In this document: piece by piece, positions 7,666-14,127 of the stretch
Layout of the letters: each line of letters starts with the position of its first letter
Position numbering within the stretch: position 1 is the stretch's first letter
Assembly (NCBI GenBank): GCA_947304065.1
Contig: CAMZAI010000046.1
Span: 1 to 15,429, forward strand
Length of the DNA stretch: 15,429 nucleotides
Direction: 5' to 3'
Origin: an uncultured Clostridia bacterium
GTDB taxonomy: Bacteria; Bacillota; Clostridia; Lachnospirales; Lachnospiraceae
Program-made: the position numbers and the translations under genes
Notes under the pieces: model-generated
The model's input: the letters and a program-made list of their open reading frames with translations, nothing else
What the model was told of the DNA's origin: nothing
The model's database searches: none

Positions 7666-9441
7666 TTACTTTTCTTCCTGTATCAAACCTTTGGTCCCGG
7701 GCTGGGCGACCATTGAATAATTCGTGTAATAAACCACAAACCCCGGCTTCGCGCCGTTCGGCTTCTTAACATTTTTGCGTTCGAGATAATCGACCTCGAC
7801 CTTGTCGCTGTCCCTGTTCCTCGAATAATACGCGGCAACCGCGGCAGCCTGCTCAAATACGCGGTCGGGGACTTCCCTGCCCTCGGTCTTCAGAACCACG
7901 TGCGATCCGGGACAGTCTTTCGCGTGGAACCACCAGTCGGCGCCGTTCGCGAGCTTAAAGGTCAGCTCATCGGTCTGGTAATTGTTCCTGCCGACATAGA
8001 TGCAGAACCCGTCCTCTGTCCTGTAACGTATCGGCTCGCTGACTCTCCTGCCGGACTTCTTCGCGCCTTTGCCGGGAGTCTTGCCGCCCCTGCCTGTCGG
8101 ACGCTTCATGTAGCCGAACTGCGCGAGCTCCTCTCGGATCACCTCAAGGTCCTCCTCGTGCTCGGCGATATCGAGCGCCATTTTTATCGACTCGAGATGC
8201 TGCAGTTCTTCTTTGGTCTCGACAATGAACTTCTCCGTGGCTTCGGCGGTACGCTTCTGCTTCGAGTATTTGTCAAAATATCTTTTCGCGTTGTCTATCG
8301 CCGAAAGCTCCGGATCGAGCGGTATATCGATATCCTCGCCGGTATAATAATTATTGACCTTAATGCTTTTTGCTCCCGGTTCCGCCATGTAGCCGAAAGC
8401 CGTGAGCAGTTCGCCGTATACCCTGAACTTGTCGCGTTTCGCGGTATCTTCGAGCTGCTTTTGCTGAAGCTCATACTTTTTCGCCGCACGCGCAATCGCG
8501 TTTGAAATGATCTTCGCCATATCGTAAGAACGCTGGTGAATCCTCGCGGTATTGCTCTTTGATACGTAATACTCGCGGATCAGCGCACTGACCGAATCAA
8601 AAGTCCGTGTTTCGGTATCGCTCCCCGTCTCAAGGAGGGAAAGCCGGACTACCGAGAACTCGTACGGATTGCCGTTCTTGTATACGATGTTCGGTGAAAT
8701 GCTGCCTGAAGAAGCGTCTTCGAGCATACGCCTGAAAGTCTTGTACAGATGCATGAGCAGATCTGCGTCGATGTCTGCGGCTCTCAGGTCCGGATCAAGC
8801 CCCGCCCTGTGTACGAGCTCATTCGCGAGCAGCGGACTGATGCCTGTAAAGCCTTTATATACGGACTCCGGCAATGTCCCGTTTACCGCTCTCATGCCTT
8901 CGATGAAGGCTTCCGCGTCCATCGAAACAGGATCGGTCTTTTTTACCGTCTCGGTCACGAAATATTCTCTTCCCGGAAGGACCTCTCTTACGGAGCTCAC
9001 TGAGGAAGGTATCCTTTTTATGCTGTCAATGATCGTATTGCTGTCATCGCAGAGGATGATATTGCTGTGCTTGCCCATGATCTCGATGATCAGACGCTTT
9101 TTCTTCAGATCGCCCATGTCGTCGAGATGTTCGAAATCAAAATTGATGATGCGCTCGAGCCCCGGCTGCGTGATATCAATAAGCTTCGCCGACTGCAGGT
9201 GCTTCCTCAGCAGCATGCAGAATGCCGGCGATACGAGCGGCGCTTCCTTCGACTCCTCTGTCAGATATACGAGCGGCAGGCCCGCGTCCGCGGACAAAAG
9301 CAACTTATACTGATCGTAATTCTTGACAGTAAATATCAGCTCATCCTTTTCGGGCTGCGCGATCTTCATAACTCTTCCGCCCACGAGTTTTTCTTTCAGC
9401 TCCCGCGTAAGGGCGGACATTACAACTCCGTCAAATGCCAT
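7666..9441 (-). CDS. rqcH: ribosome quality control factor RqcH (NFACT family)
   Basis: 591 aa, full length for the bacterial NFACT/Rqc2 family (often labelled fibronectin-binding protein A). RqcH binds obstructed 50S subunits carrying peptidyl-tRNA and recruits tRNA-Ala to add C-terminal alanine tails that mark the chain for degradation. The N-terminal NFACT-N domain begins MAFDGVVMSALTREL and includes RLIIEIMGKHSNIIL (about 114-128). A long charged helical coiled-coil region spans about 310-440. The C-terminal NFACT-R domain holds WWFHAKDCPGSHV (503-515). The position matching the Asp-Arg pair reported as essential in Bacillus RqcH reads Glu96-Arg97, a conservative change. AAAGGAAG precedes the ATG. 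It lies 21 bp after the PHP gene. A lysine/glycine-rich linker (GRGGKTPGKGAKKSGRR) precedes NFACT-R. Confidence 0.95.
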   Translation of the reverse strand: MAFDGVVMSALTRELKEKLVGGRVMKIAQPEKDELIFTVKNYDQYKLLLSADAGLPLVYLTEESKEAPLVSPAFCMLLRKHLQSAKLIDITQPGLERIINFDFEHLDDMGDLKKKRLIIEIMGKHSNIILCDDSNTIIDSIKRIPSSVSSVREVLPGREYFVTETVKKTDPVSMDAEAFIEGMRAVNGTLPESVYKGFTGISPLLANELVHRAGLDPDLRAADIDADLLMHLYKTFRRMLEDASSGSISPNIVYKNGNPYEFSVVRLSLLETGSDTETRTFDSVSALIREYYVSKSNTARIHQRSYDMAKIISNAIARAAKKYELQQKQLEDTAKRDKFRVYGELLTAFGYMAEPGAKSIKVNNYYTGEDIDIPLDPELSAIDNAKRYFDKYSKQKRTAEATEKFIVETKEELQHLESIKMALDIAEHEEDLEVIREELAQFGYMKRPTGRGGKTPGKGAKKSGRRVSEPIRYRTEDGFCIYVGRNNYQTDELTFKLANGADWWFHAKDCPGSHVVLKTEGREVPDRVFEQAAAVAAYYSRNRDSDKVEVDYLERKNVKKPNGAKPGFVVYYTNYSMVAQPGTKGLIQEEK

Positions 9442-9462
9442 TACTCTTCCTTTAACTGCCGC

Positions 9463-10311
9463 TTACAGCCTGATAAATTCGGGCTTATGGCGGCGGTATA
9501 TCGTGTAATACTTAAAACCGATGTTCTTTAAATAGTCCTCGGTCGTCTTAAAATCATAAAAAATGTGCTCGGGCTTGTGACCGTCCGAACCGATGGTCAG
9601 CAGTTCCCCTCCGAGCTCAAGATATCTCTTCAGTACCAGCTCGTGCGGATGCGTAGTGCCCAGTCCGTACTTGATCCCGGCCGTATTGCACTCAAGCGCC
9701 TTCCCCTTATGGATCAGGGTTTTCAGGAACTCGTCCGTGATATCCATGTACTTCACAGGATCGTAGCAGGCGGGGCCCTTCCATGCATCCGAAGCCGGAA
9801 CATATCTTACGGCGTAATCATAGTGTCCCGAAGAATCATAGCAGTCGTAATTCTTTGCATTCTCCGCAACGGCCCTGAAATATGTTTCCAGTCCCTCATC
9901 GGGAGTTCTGCCCACCCAATAAGGCACGGCGTAAAACGGATCGGTATATTCGAGGCAATGCGTGGAACCGATAGTGAAATCGAGGTCGTACTCATCGTTT
10001 AAGCGCCCGTACTTTTCCTGCATCTCACCGATAAGGTCCGGCTCGTTCCTGAGTCCGTATTCTATGCCGATCAGTATCTCGAGACGTCCTCTGTACCTGT
10101 CCCTTAATTCACTCATGCGGCGGTAATAATCATCGACATCAAACTCGAAATCGGTACCCGACTCTTTTGCCATCGGATAGGAATAATCCATGTGATCCGT
10201 AAAGCATATTCCTTCGGCACCGAGACGGATCGCCTCTTCTATCTGCTCCTCGGGCGGCGTGACCGAATCCCCCGAGAAGGAACAATGCATGTGAAAATCA
10301 TACCTGATCAT
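9463..10311 (-). CDS. hisK: PHP-family phosphatase, histidinol-phosphatase (HisK/HisJ) type
   Basis: 282 aa, the typical size of PHP-type histidinol-phosphatases, which remove phosphate from histidinol phosphate in the penultimate part of histidine synthesis. The metal-binding motifs appear in order: DFHMHCSFSGDS (His7, His9), FTDHMD (Asp39, His40), GIEYG (Glu84), STHC (His118), SGHYDY (His163), ALECNTAG (Glu207) and GSDGHKP (Asp243, His245). No other his gene is present, so the substrate is less certain than the family; it could act on another phosphoester. It starts 6 bp after the desulfurase stop; a GGAGA lies in the end of that gene about 13 bases upstream, rather far for efficient initiation. 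The first His-x-His fixes the start near 10311. Confidence 0.85.
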   Translation of the reverse strand: MIRYDFHMHCSFSGDSVTPPEEQIEEAIRLGAEGICFTDHMDYSYPMAKESGTDFEFDVDDYYRRMSELRDRYRGRLEILIGIEYGLRNEPDLIGEMQEKYGRLNDEYDLDFTIGSTHCLEYTDPFYAVPYWVGRTPDEGLETYFRAVAENAKNYDCYDSSGHYDYAVRYVPASDAWKGPACYDPVKYMDITDEFLKTLIHKGKALECNTAGIKYGLGTTHPHELVLKRYLELGGELLTIGSDGHKPEHIFYDFKTTEDYLKNIGFKYYTIYRRHKPEFIRL

Positions 10312-10317
10312 AGTAAA

Positions 10318-11550
10318 TCAATTATCTCCGAACATTTGTCTTAACTGGAATACAGTCGCTTTTACCGCATCGACCGCATCGTCGATCTCTTCGATCGTGT
10401 TATTGCGCGACAATGTGAGTCTGAGCGAGCCTGCAGCCCAGTCCGGCCCCAGACCGATCTCTTTGAGCACTCTCGAAGGCCTGTTGGCAACTGCCGAGCA
10501 AGCCGCGCCGGTCGAAGCGCAGATATTCTTTATATCAAGTCCGATAACCAGCGATGAGCCCTGTACACCCTTGAACGCGAACGAGCAGTGACCGGGAAGT
10601 CTCTTATCGTTCTGATCGTGGATCTGAGGCCCCGTGAGTATCGCGTCGGGTATCTCGTTCAGTATCCTGTATACCATTCTGTCCCTGAGCTCATGGATGT
10701 AGCGCGTATCGGCAGCCATACGGATACCTGCGAGCCTGCAGGCCTCACCGAAGCCAACGATGCCCGCCACGTTCTCGGTACCGGAACGGAGTCCGTGCTC
10801 CTGTCCGCCTCCGAAGAGACCGGGATGAAGCTTTGTCCCGCGGCGCAGATAGAGAAGTCCCACGCCCTTCGGACCGCCGAGCTTATGAGCCGATGCACTC
10901 AGCATATCTATTCCCATCACATCCACATCGATCATCACATGACCGAACGACTGAACCGCATCGGTATGGAGCAGATATCCGTACTGCGCGGCAACAGAAC
11001 CGATCTGCGCAATATCGTTTATCGAACCGATCTCGTTGTTTGAGCTCATAACGGATATGATGCCTTTGTCCTTTGAATCGGGAACAACAGACTCACACGC
11101 CTTTTTACCGAGCTGCTCTTTGACCGCGGTTTCGATATCCTCCGGACGTATAAAGCCGTCCTTATCGGGCGAAACGCGAGAAAGGCGGATCAGCTCAATC
11201 TTTTTCAGCCCGTCAAGCGCGTTGTAAACGGCCGGATGCTCGATGGTCGACGAAACGATATTAAACTTCTTTTCGCGCGAGAAATGCGCCATTACGGTGC
11301 CGTTCAGAGCCAGATTGTCAGACTCCGTGCCTCCCGAAGTAAATATGATCTCATCGGGATCCGCGCCGATCAGCGCTGCGGCCTGCGCCCTGGCCTTGTT
11401 GATCGCGCTCCTGGCCAGCGAGGCATTATGATAAGTCCCCGAAGCATTGGCATAATTATATGTCATGAACGGAGTCATGGCGTCTTTTACGAGAGGATCG
11501 AGTGCGGTCGTCGCCGCGTTGTCGAGATAAATGTAATCAGTCATTTCCAT
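10318..11550 (-). CDS. nifS: cysteine desulfurase, NifS/IscS class
   Basis: A PLP enzyme of 410 aa that takes sulfur from cysteine to form an enzyme persulfide for Fe-S clusters, tRNA thiolation or cofactors. The N-terminus YIYLDNAATT is classical. TSGGTESDN (71-79) binds PLP phosphate, His105 stacks on the ring, Asp197 (HTDAVQ) contacts the pyridine nitrogen and Lys223 (SASAHKLGGPKG) forms the Schiff base. RSGTEN (255-260) and the sulfur-accepting Cys351 in STGAACSA are intact. The start overlaps the diguanylate cyclase stop by 14 bp (8 bp if Met3 is used), with no strong ribosome site, so translation is probably coupled. Neither a scaffold gene (iscU) nor thiI is adjacent, so the sulfur acceptor is unknown. 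Gene name is by class only. Confidence 0.93.
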   Translation of the reverse strand: MEMTDYIYLDNAATTALDPLVKDAMTPFMTYNYANASGTYHNASLARSAINKARAQAAALIGADPDEIIFTSGGTESDNLALNGTVMAHFSREKKFNIVSSTIEHPAVYNALDGLKKIELIRLSRVSPDKDGFIRPEDIETAVKEQLGKKACESVVPDSKDKGIISVMSSNNEIGSINDIAQIGSVAAQYGYLLHTDAVQSFGHVMIDVDVMGIDMLSASAHKLGGPKGVGLLYLRRGTKLHPGLFGGGQEHGLRSGTENVAGIVGFGEACRLAGIRMAADTRYIHELRDRMVYRILNEIPDAILTGPQIHDQNDKRLPGHCSFAFKGVQGSSLVIGLDIKNICASTGAACSAVANRPSRVLKEIGLGPDWAAGSLRLTLSRNNTIEEIDDAVDAVKATVFQLRQMFGDN

Positions 11551-12565
11551 AGATGATAAATGAGTCCCTTCCGCTGCCCTTTACCTTGTACAGTGCCTTA
11601 TCCGCGCATTCCAGAAGATGGTCGTAATCTGCGGCGTGCTGCGGATACAGCGCTATTCCGATACTTGCCGATTTGTTTATGGTCTGTCCGTCAACCTCAA
11701 GAGGCCTTCTGAGCACCTCATGCAGCTTGCGCGCCTGATTGAACTGAGATTGCGGATCCTTTACATCGCAGACGAATACCACAAACTCGTCTCCGCCTAT
11801 CCTGCCGATGATATCGTTCGACCGGAACGCGGCTGTCACTGATTTTACAACGTCGATGATGACGTTGTCGCCCATCAGGTGTCCGTAGGTGTCGTTGATG
11901 CTCTTGAACTTGTCTATATCTACCAGGAGCAGCATGCCCGAACTGCTCGAATGCTCTGAAATATAGCGGTTTATGAGAAGCTTCGTGTATTCTTTGTTGT
12001 ATGCTCCGGTCATCGGATCGCGCATCGCCTTGTTCTCCAGCAGACCGAACTTGCGCTTGTCGTCGTCGATGTCGATCAGGATCGCCGATATCGTAACATG
12101 GCCGCGTCTCATGATCCTGTTCCCGGAGAGCTTGAACCATCTGGCGCGTCCAGCCGCCGAAGTATTCTTTGAGTTCGGTCCGGGATTCATCGCAAATTCA
12201 AAGACAAGGTCTCCGTTCTCGCTGATCGAATCGACTATCGTCTGCGGATCTGAGATACCGATAAAGCGGTAAAAATCGTAATCGTATTTTTCGGAAAACT
12301 CTTCCTTCGTGATCCCGAGTATCTCATAAAAGCTGTCGCTCGCGTAAGAGACGAAACCCGATTCCACGACAAAATTGACTATTCCGGCTCCGATCTTGTT
12401 CGACAGCCGGTTGATCTCCATGAACCTGTCGATCTGGTTCTGCTGTCTCGTCCACATGAAAAATCCGAAACCGGCGACGATAATGACCGCCAGCACGCTG
12501 ACCGAGATCGTAATGACCGTCGTCTGCGGGAGCCCCGCCATCCCGGCAATAATGATATTATTCAC
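11537..12565 (-). CDS. membrane PAS-GGDEF diguanylate cyclase
   Basis: 342 aa from a GTG start at 12565, chosen because GGAGG lies five bases upstream. One membrane helix spans about residues 17-38. A PAS-like sensor domain follows at about 50-170 (GIVNFVVESGFVSYASDSFYEILGI). The GGDEF domain occupies about 180-340, opening with DPMTGAYNKEY; the active-site motif GGDEF is intact at 257-261. An inhibitory I-site RSND at 248-251 lies exactly five residues before it, so product inhibition by cyclic di-GMP is expected. LLVDIDKFKSINDTYGH is typical. It should make cyclic di-GMP from two GTP at the inner membrane face in response to an unknown cue. First gene of the long operon, with its own promoter. 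The end overlaps the desulfurase start. Confidence 0.93.
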   Translation of the reverse strand: MNNIIIAGMAGLPQTTVITISVSVLAVIIVAGFGFFMWTRQQNQIDRFMEINRLSNKIGAGIVNFVVESGFVSYASDSFYEILGITKEEFSEKYDYDFYRFIGISDPQTIVDSISENGDLVFEFAMNPGPNSKNTSAAGRARWFKLSGNRIMRRGHVTISAILIDIDDDKRKFGLLENKAMRDPMTGAYNKEYTKLLINRYISEHSSSSGMLLLVDIDKFKSINDTYGHLMGDNVIIDVVKSVTAAFRSNDIIGRIGGDEFVVFVCDVKDPQSQFNQARKLHEVLRRPLEVDGQTINKSASIGIALYPQHAADYDHLLECADKALYKVKGSGRDSFIIYGND

Positions 12566-12570
12566 GCTAA

Positions 12571-12575
12571 CCTCC
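12571..12575 (-). promoter_or_regulatory. ribosome binding site deciding the GTG start of the GGDEF gene
   Basis: GGAGG on the minus strand ends five bases before the GTG at 12565-12563. The next in-frame Met is further inside the protein and has no comparable site. Confidence 0.8.
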
Positions 12576-12610
12576 GTATAAAAAAATTACACAGCTGTTT
12601 AATCTAAATT

Positions 12611-12640
12611 ATTATACCACATTCACTTACACTAGTCGAA
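12611..12640 (-). promoter_or_regulatory. sigma-A promoter for the GGDEF-led operon
   Basis: A perfect TATAAT reads on the minus strand at 12616-12611 and is preceded by TGG, making an extended -10 element. The best -35 is a weak TTCGAC at 12640-12635 with 18 bp spacing, which fits an extended -10 promoter. The start site would be near 12604, giving a leader of about 38 nt. It stands back-to-back with the tRNA promoter across an A/T-rich 25-bp stretch that could serve both as an UP element. Confidence 0.65.
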
Positions 12641-12665
12641 TTAAATAATTTTAAAACCAAAATCC

Positions 12666-12694
12666 TTTACACCGGGCATTCGTTTTGCTATAAT
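12666..12694 (+). promoter_or_regulatory. sigma-A promoter for tRNA-Arg
   Basis: TTTACA (12666-12671) and a perfect TATAAT (12689-12694) are spaced by exactly 17 bp. The tRNA begins 12 bases after the -10, so the primary transcript carries only a very short leader. Confidence 0.85.
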
Positions 12695-12695
12695 T

Positions 12696-12707
12696 CTCAA
12701 CGTTGAG
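12696..12707. repeat. 12-bp perfect palindrome at the tRNA start site
   Basis: CTCAACGTTGAG is a perfect inverted repeat without spacer covering the expected transcription start and the first base of the tRNA. Its central CG and A/T flanks resemble dimeric repressor sites of the LacI kind, but no regulator can be assigned. It may be chance. Confidence 0.4.
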
Positions 12708-12778
12708 CATCCGTAGTGAAGTGGATATCACGCAGCCCTCCGAAGGCTGTAACATGGGTTCGAATCCCGTCGGATGCA
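12707..12778 (+). tRNA. tRNA-Arg, anticodon CCG
   Basis: A complete cloverleaf of 72 nt. The acceptor stem GCATCCG pairs with CGGATGC (12771-12777), followed by discriminator A at 12778. The D stem is GTGA/TCAC. The anticodon stem CAGCC/GGCTG encloses the loop CTCCGAA, giving anticodon CCG at 12740-12742, which reads the arginine codon CGG. The T arm is ATGGG/CCCGT around TTCGAAT. The 3' CCA is not encoded, so it must be added by the CCA enzyme. It is the only plus-strand gene here and has its own promoter. I found no copy of its 3' end elsewhere in the window, so there is no sign of an attachment-site duplication. Confidence 0.96.
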
Positions 12779-12785
12779 TAGTGAA

Positions 12786-12810
12786 TGCGCTTTCGTTTTT
12801 TGAAAGTGCA
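12786..12810 (+). other. hairpin in the tRNA 3' trailer
   Basis: GCGCTTTC (12787-12794) pairs with GAAAGTGC (12802-12809) with one G-U, closed further by T12786-A12810. No U-run follows, so it is not a terminator. Its right arm abuts the outer arm of the following terminator and repeats its AAAGTGC motif, so the two structures may compete. A tRNA 3' processing signal is possible. Confidence 0.4.
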
Positions 12811-12871
12811 CCGAAAAATTGACATAAAAAAAAGTGCGAACGTATCAACGCACTTTTTTTATTTTTCGGTG
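12809..12871. terminator. bidirectional, bulged terminator between tRNA-Arg and lacI-type gene
   Basis: The core is GTGCG/CGCAC (12834-12838 with 12849-12853) flanked by eight A on the left and seven T on the right, so a U-run follows the stem on either strand. Outside it, CACCGAAAAAT (12809-12819) is perfectly complementary to ATTTTTCGGTG (12861-12871), separated from the core on the left side only by TGACAT. The full structure has two stacked stems with a six-base one-sided bulge. It lies between convergent genes and should end both transcripts. Confidence 0.85.
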
Positions 12872-12915
12872 GCGAAGCCATTCACGGTCATGCTGAGGTC
12901 TTTTCGAAGCATGAC
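12870..12915. repeat. REP-like palindromic intergenic element
   Basis: GTCATGCT (12887-12894) and AGCATGAC (12908-12915) form a perfect 8-bp stem with a 13-base loop, preceded by a small TGGC-GAA-GCCA hairpin (12870-12880). The pattern GTCATGCTGAG ... CGAAGCATGAC resembles the scattered intergenic palindromes of the GTCATNCTGAG/CGAAGNATGAC type that I recall from many bacterial genomes. Only one copy is visible here, so repeat status is inferred. It lies between the LacI-type gene stop and the terminator. Confidence 0.45.
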
Positions 12916-12920
12916 TTCCT

Positions 12921-13961
12921 TTACACTACCGATTCCCTCAGCACCAGCTCGCAAGGTATCTTTGTCACTTCTGCGGGCTGCTTTCTGAAATTCTCGTCTT
13001 CTATTTCTTTTATTATAAACTCCGCGCAGGTCTGCCCCATTTTTTCGAGCGGAAGCTCGCAGGTTGAAAGCTGCGGGAAAAGGTACGCGGAAATATCTCT
13101 GTTGTCATAACCGAATATCGATATATCCTCTCCCACGATCAGTCCTTCCGATACGATTTCATCGTAGGCTCCGGCAGCCATCAGATCATTCATGCACCAT
13201 ATCGTAGTGACTCCCATCGCAAGGAGCTTTCTCGTACATTCCTTGCCGGATTCGCGTTCCCAGTCTCCGTAAAGTACCAGATCGCTGTTGTATTCGAGCC
13301 CGTACTCGGCAAGCACGGATTTATAGCCTCTCAGACGCTCGATCGCATGATTGTTGTCTTTTTTGCCGCTGATAACTCCGATCTCCTTATGGCCGCGGGA
13401 AATGAGATATCTTGTCAGAAGGGCGCTTCCTCCGAAATCATCGATAAGCACTGTCTTATACTGATTAACCGTAGAATGTCCGTAGGCAAATACCACAGGA
13501 ATGCCGTAATCCTCGGGAACCACATCTATTACATGATCATGAGCCGCAACATAGATAACTCCGTCGGCTCTCATGGCCTTTGCCTCAAGAAGCGCAGGCG
13601 AAGTATTCTCTTTCAGCGACTTTTGCTCGCCGTAATTTACGCCGATCCTTTTCCACTTTCCATACATACTCATGTTAATGAGTATCGTGCGGTAGCCTTT
13701 CGATTCACAGACACCCATAATAGCCTCAACGATGGGCGGTGTCGAAAACTGCAGGAGTTCCTCGACGATTATGCATATGCACTTGTTGTTTTGCCTACGC
13801 ATTCCCTGCGCAAAGAAATTAGGTCTGTAGCCTGTCTTCTCGATAGCTTCCAGAACCTTATTCCTGGTCTCTTCCGACATGTTCGTCTTCCCGTTCAGGA
13901 TATTCGAAACGGTGCTCGGAGAGACGTTGCACATTTGCGCGAGTTCTTTCAGGGTTATCAC
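12921..13961 (-). CDS. LacI/GalR-family transcriptional regulator
   Basis: 346 aa, the normal length, from a GTG start at 13961 supported by AAGAGGAG seven bases upstream. The N-terminal helix-turn-helix is LKELAQMCNVSPSTVSNILNG (about 4-24, family pattern) and the hinge region is YRPNFFAQGMRR (45-56), with Met54 where the minor-groove Leu usually sits. A periplasmic-binding-like effector domain fills the rest (for example GVIYVAAHDH, LIDDFGGSALLTRYLISRGHKEIGVI, TIWCMNDLMAAGAYD, ISIFGYDNRD). It should repress a sugar or nucleoside gene set until a small ligand binds, but no transporter or catabolic gene is adjacent. Tandem 13-bp repeats over its own start site suggest autoregulation. The ligand is unknown; the GH31 gene is 5 kb away and shows no matching site. 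Confidence 0.95.
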   Translation of the reverse strand: MITLKELAQMCNVSPSTVSNILNGKTNMSEETRNKVLEAIEKTGYRPNFFAQGMRRQNNKCICIIVEELLQFSTPPIVEAIMGVCESKGYRTILINMSMYGKWKRIGVNYGEQKSLKENTSPALLEAKAMRADGVIYVAAHDHVIDVVPEDYGIPVVFAYGHSTVNQYKTVLIDDFGGSALLTRYLISRGHKEIGVISGKKDNNHAIERLRGYKSVLAEYGLEYNSDLVLYGDWERESGKECTRKLLAMGVTTIWCMNDLMAAGAYDEIVSEGLIVGEDISIFGYDNRDISAYLFPQLSTCELPLEKMGQTCAEFIIKEIEDENFRKQPAEVTKIPCELVLRESVV

Positions 13962-13968
13962 AATACCG

Positions 13969-13976
13969 CTCCTCTT
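13969..13976 (-). promoter_or_regulatory. ribosome binding site deciding the GTG start of the LacI-type gene
   Basis: AAGAGGAG on the minus strand lies seven bases before the GTG at 13961-13959, which places the helix-turn-helix at the usual N-terminal position. Confidence 0.85.
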
Positions 13977-13987
13977 GATGCTTTACA

Positions 13988-14014
13988 AATAAATCGTTTT
14001 AATAAATCGTTTTA
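13988..14014. promoter_or_regulatory. 13-bp tandem repeat, candidate operator of the LacI-type gene
   Basis: ATAAATCGTTTTA occurs twice in exact tandem (13989-14001 and 14002-14014). Read on the minus strand, the junction CGATTTATTAAAACG is a near-palindrome with six of seven pairs matching. It covers about +1 to +24 relative to the predicted start near 14012, a position where a bound repressor would block transcription. CG-centred, A/T-flanked sites suit LacI-family proteins; binding is inferred. Confidence 0.55.
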
Positions 14015-14018
14015 CTAA

Positions 14019-14047
14019 AGAATACTACAATTATGAATCCTAGTCAA
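14019..14047 (-). promoter_or_regulatory. sigma-A promoter of the LacI-type gene
   Basis: TTGACT (14047-14042) and TATTCT (14024-14019) on the minus strand are spaced by 17 bp. The start site would be near 14012, giving a leader of about 50 nt that contains the tandem repeat. Confidence 0.8.
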
Positions 14048-14049
14048 TA

Positions 14050-14078
14050 TATTTTTTGTGCATTTTTACCAAAAAATA
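14050..14078. repeat. 9-bp inverted repeat upstream of the lacI-type promoter
   Basis: TATTTTTTG (14050-14058) and CAAAAAATA (14070-14078) are exact inverted copies with an 11-base spacer, ending three bases from the -35 element. It could be a second regulator site, an UP element or a second hairpin behind the rpmF terminator. The A/T richness makes chance occurrence possible. Confidence 0.4.
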
Positions 14079-14079
14079 C

Positions 14080-14113
14080 AAAATAAAAAACTCCGAGTCA
14101 AAAACCCGGAGTT
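14080..14113 (-). terminator. rho-independent terminator after rpmF
   Basis: On the minus strand AACTCCG and CGGAGTT (14113-14107 and 14095-14089) form a 7-bp stem around an 11-base loop, followed by TTTTATTTT. It lies 14 bp after the rpmF stop and insulates the LacI-type gene. Confidence 0.88.
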
Positions 14114-14127
14114 CTTCATTTCATTTG

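Noticed and set aside
7900..8505. Plus-strand open frame of 201 codons
   Set aside because: Antisense to the NFACT-R and coiled-coil part of rqcH; no ribosome site or family pattern.
9463..10311. Part of a histidine biosynthesis operon
   Set aside because: No other his gene is present; the neighbours are a desulfurase and rqcH, so only the enzyme family is supported.
12591..12598. ACAGCTGT palindrome in the GGDEF leader
   Set aside because: An 8-bp palindrome is expected by chance in this length and has no supporting context.
12707..12778. tRNA-Arg as integration site of a mobile element
   Set aside because: No integrase, no duplicated tRNA 3' end and no phage genes are visible in the window.
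12651..12881. Minus-strand open frame across the tRNA
   Set aside because: It covers a well-folded tRNA, its promoter and the terminator, so it is accidental.
13347..14018. Plus-strand open frame of 223 codons
   Set aside because: Antisense to the LacI-type gene and running through its promoter; the product has no domain pattern.
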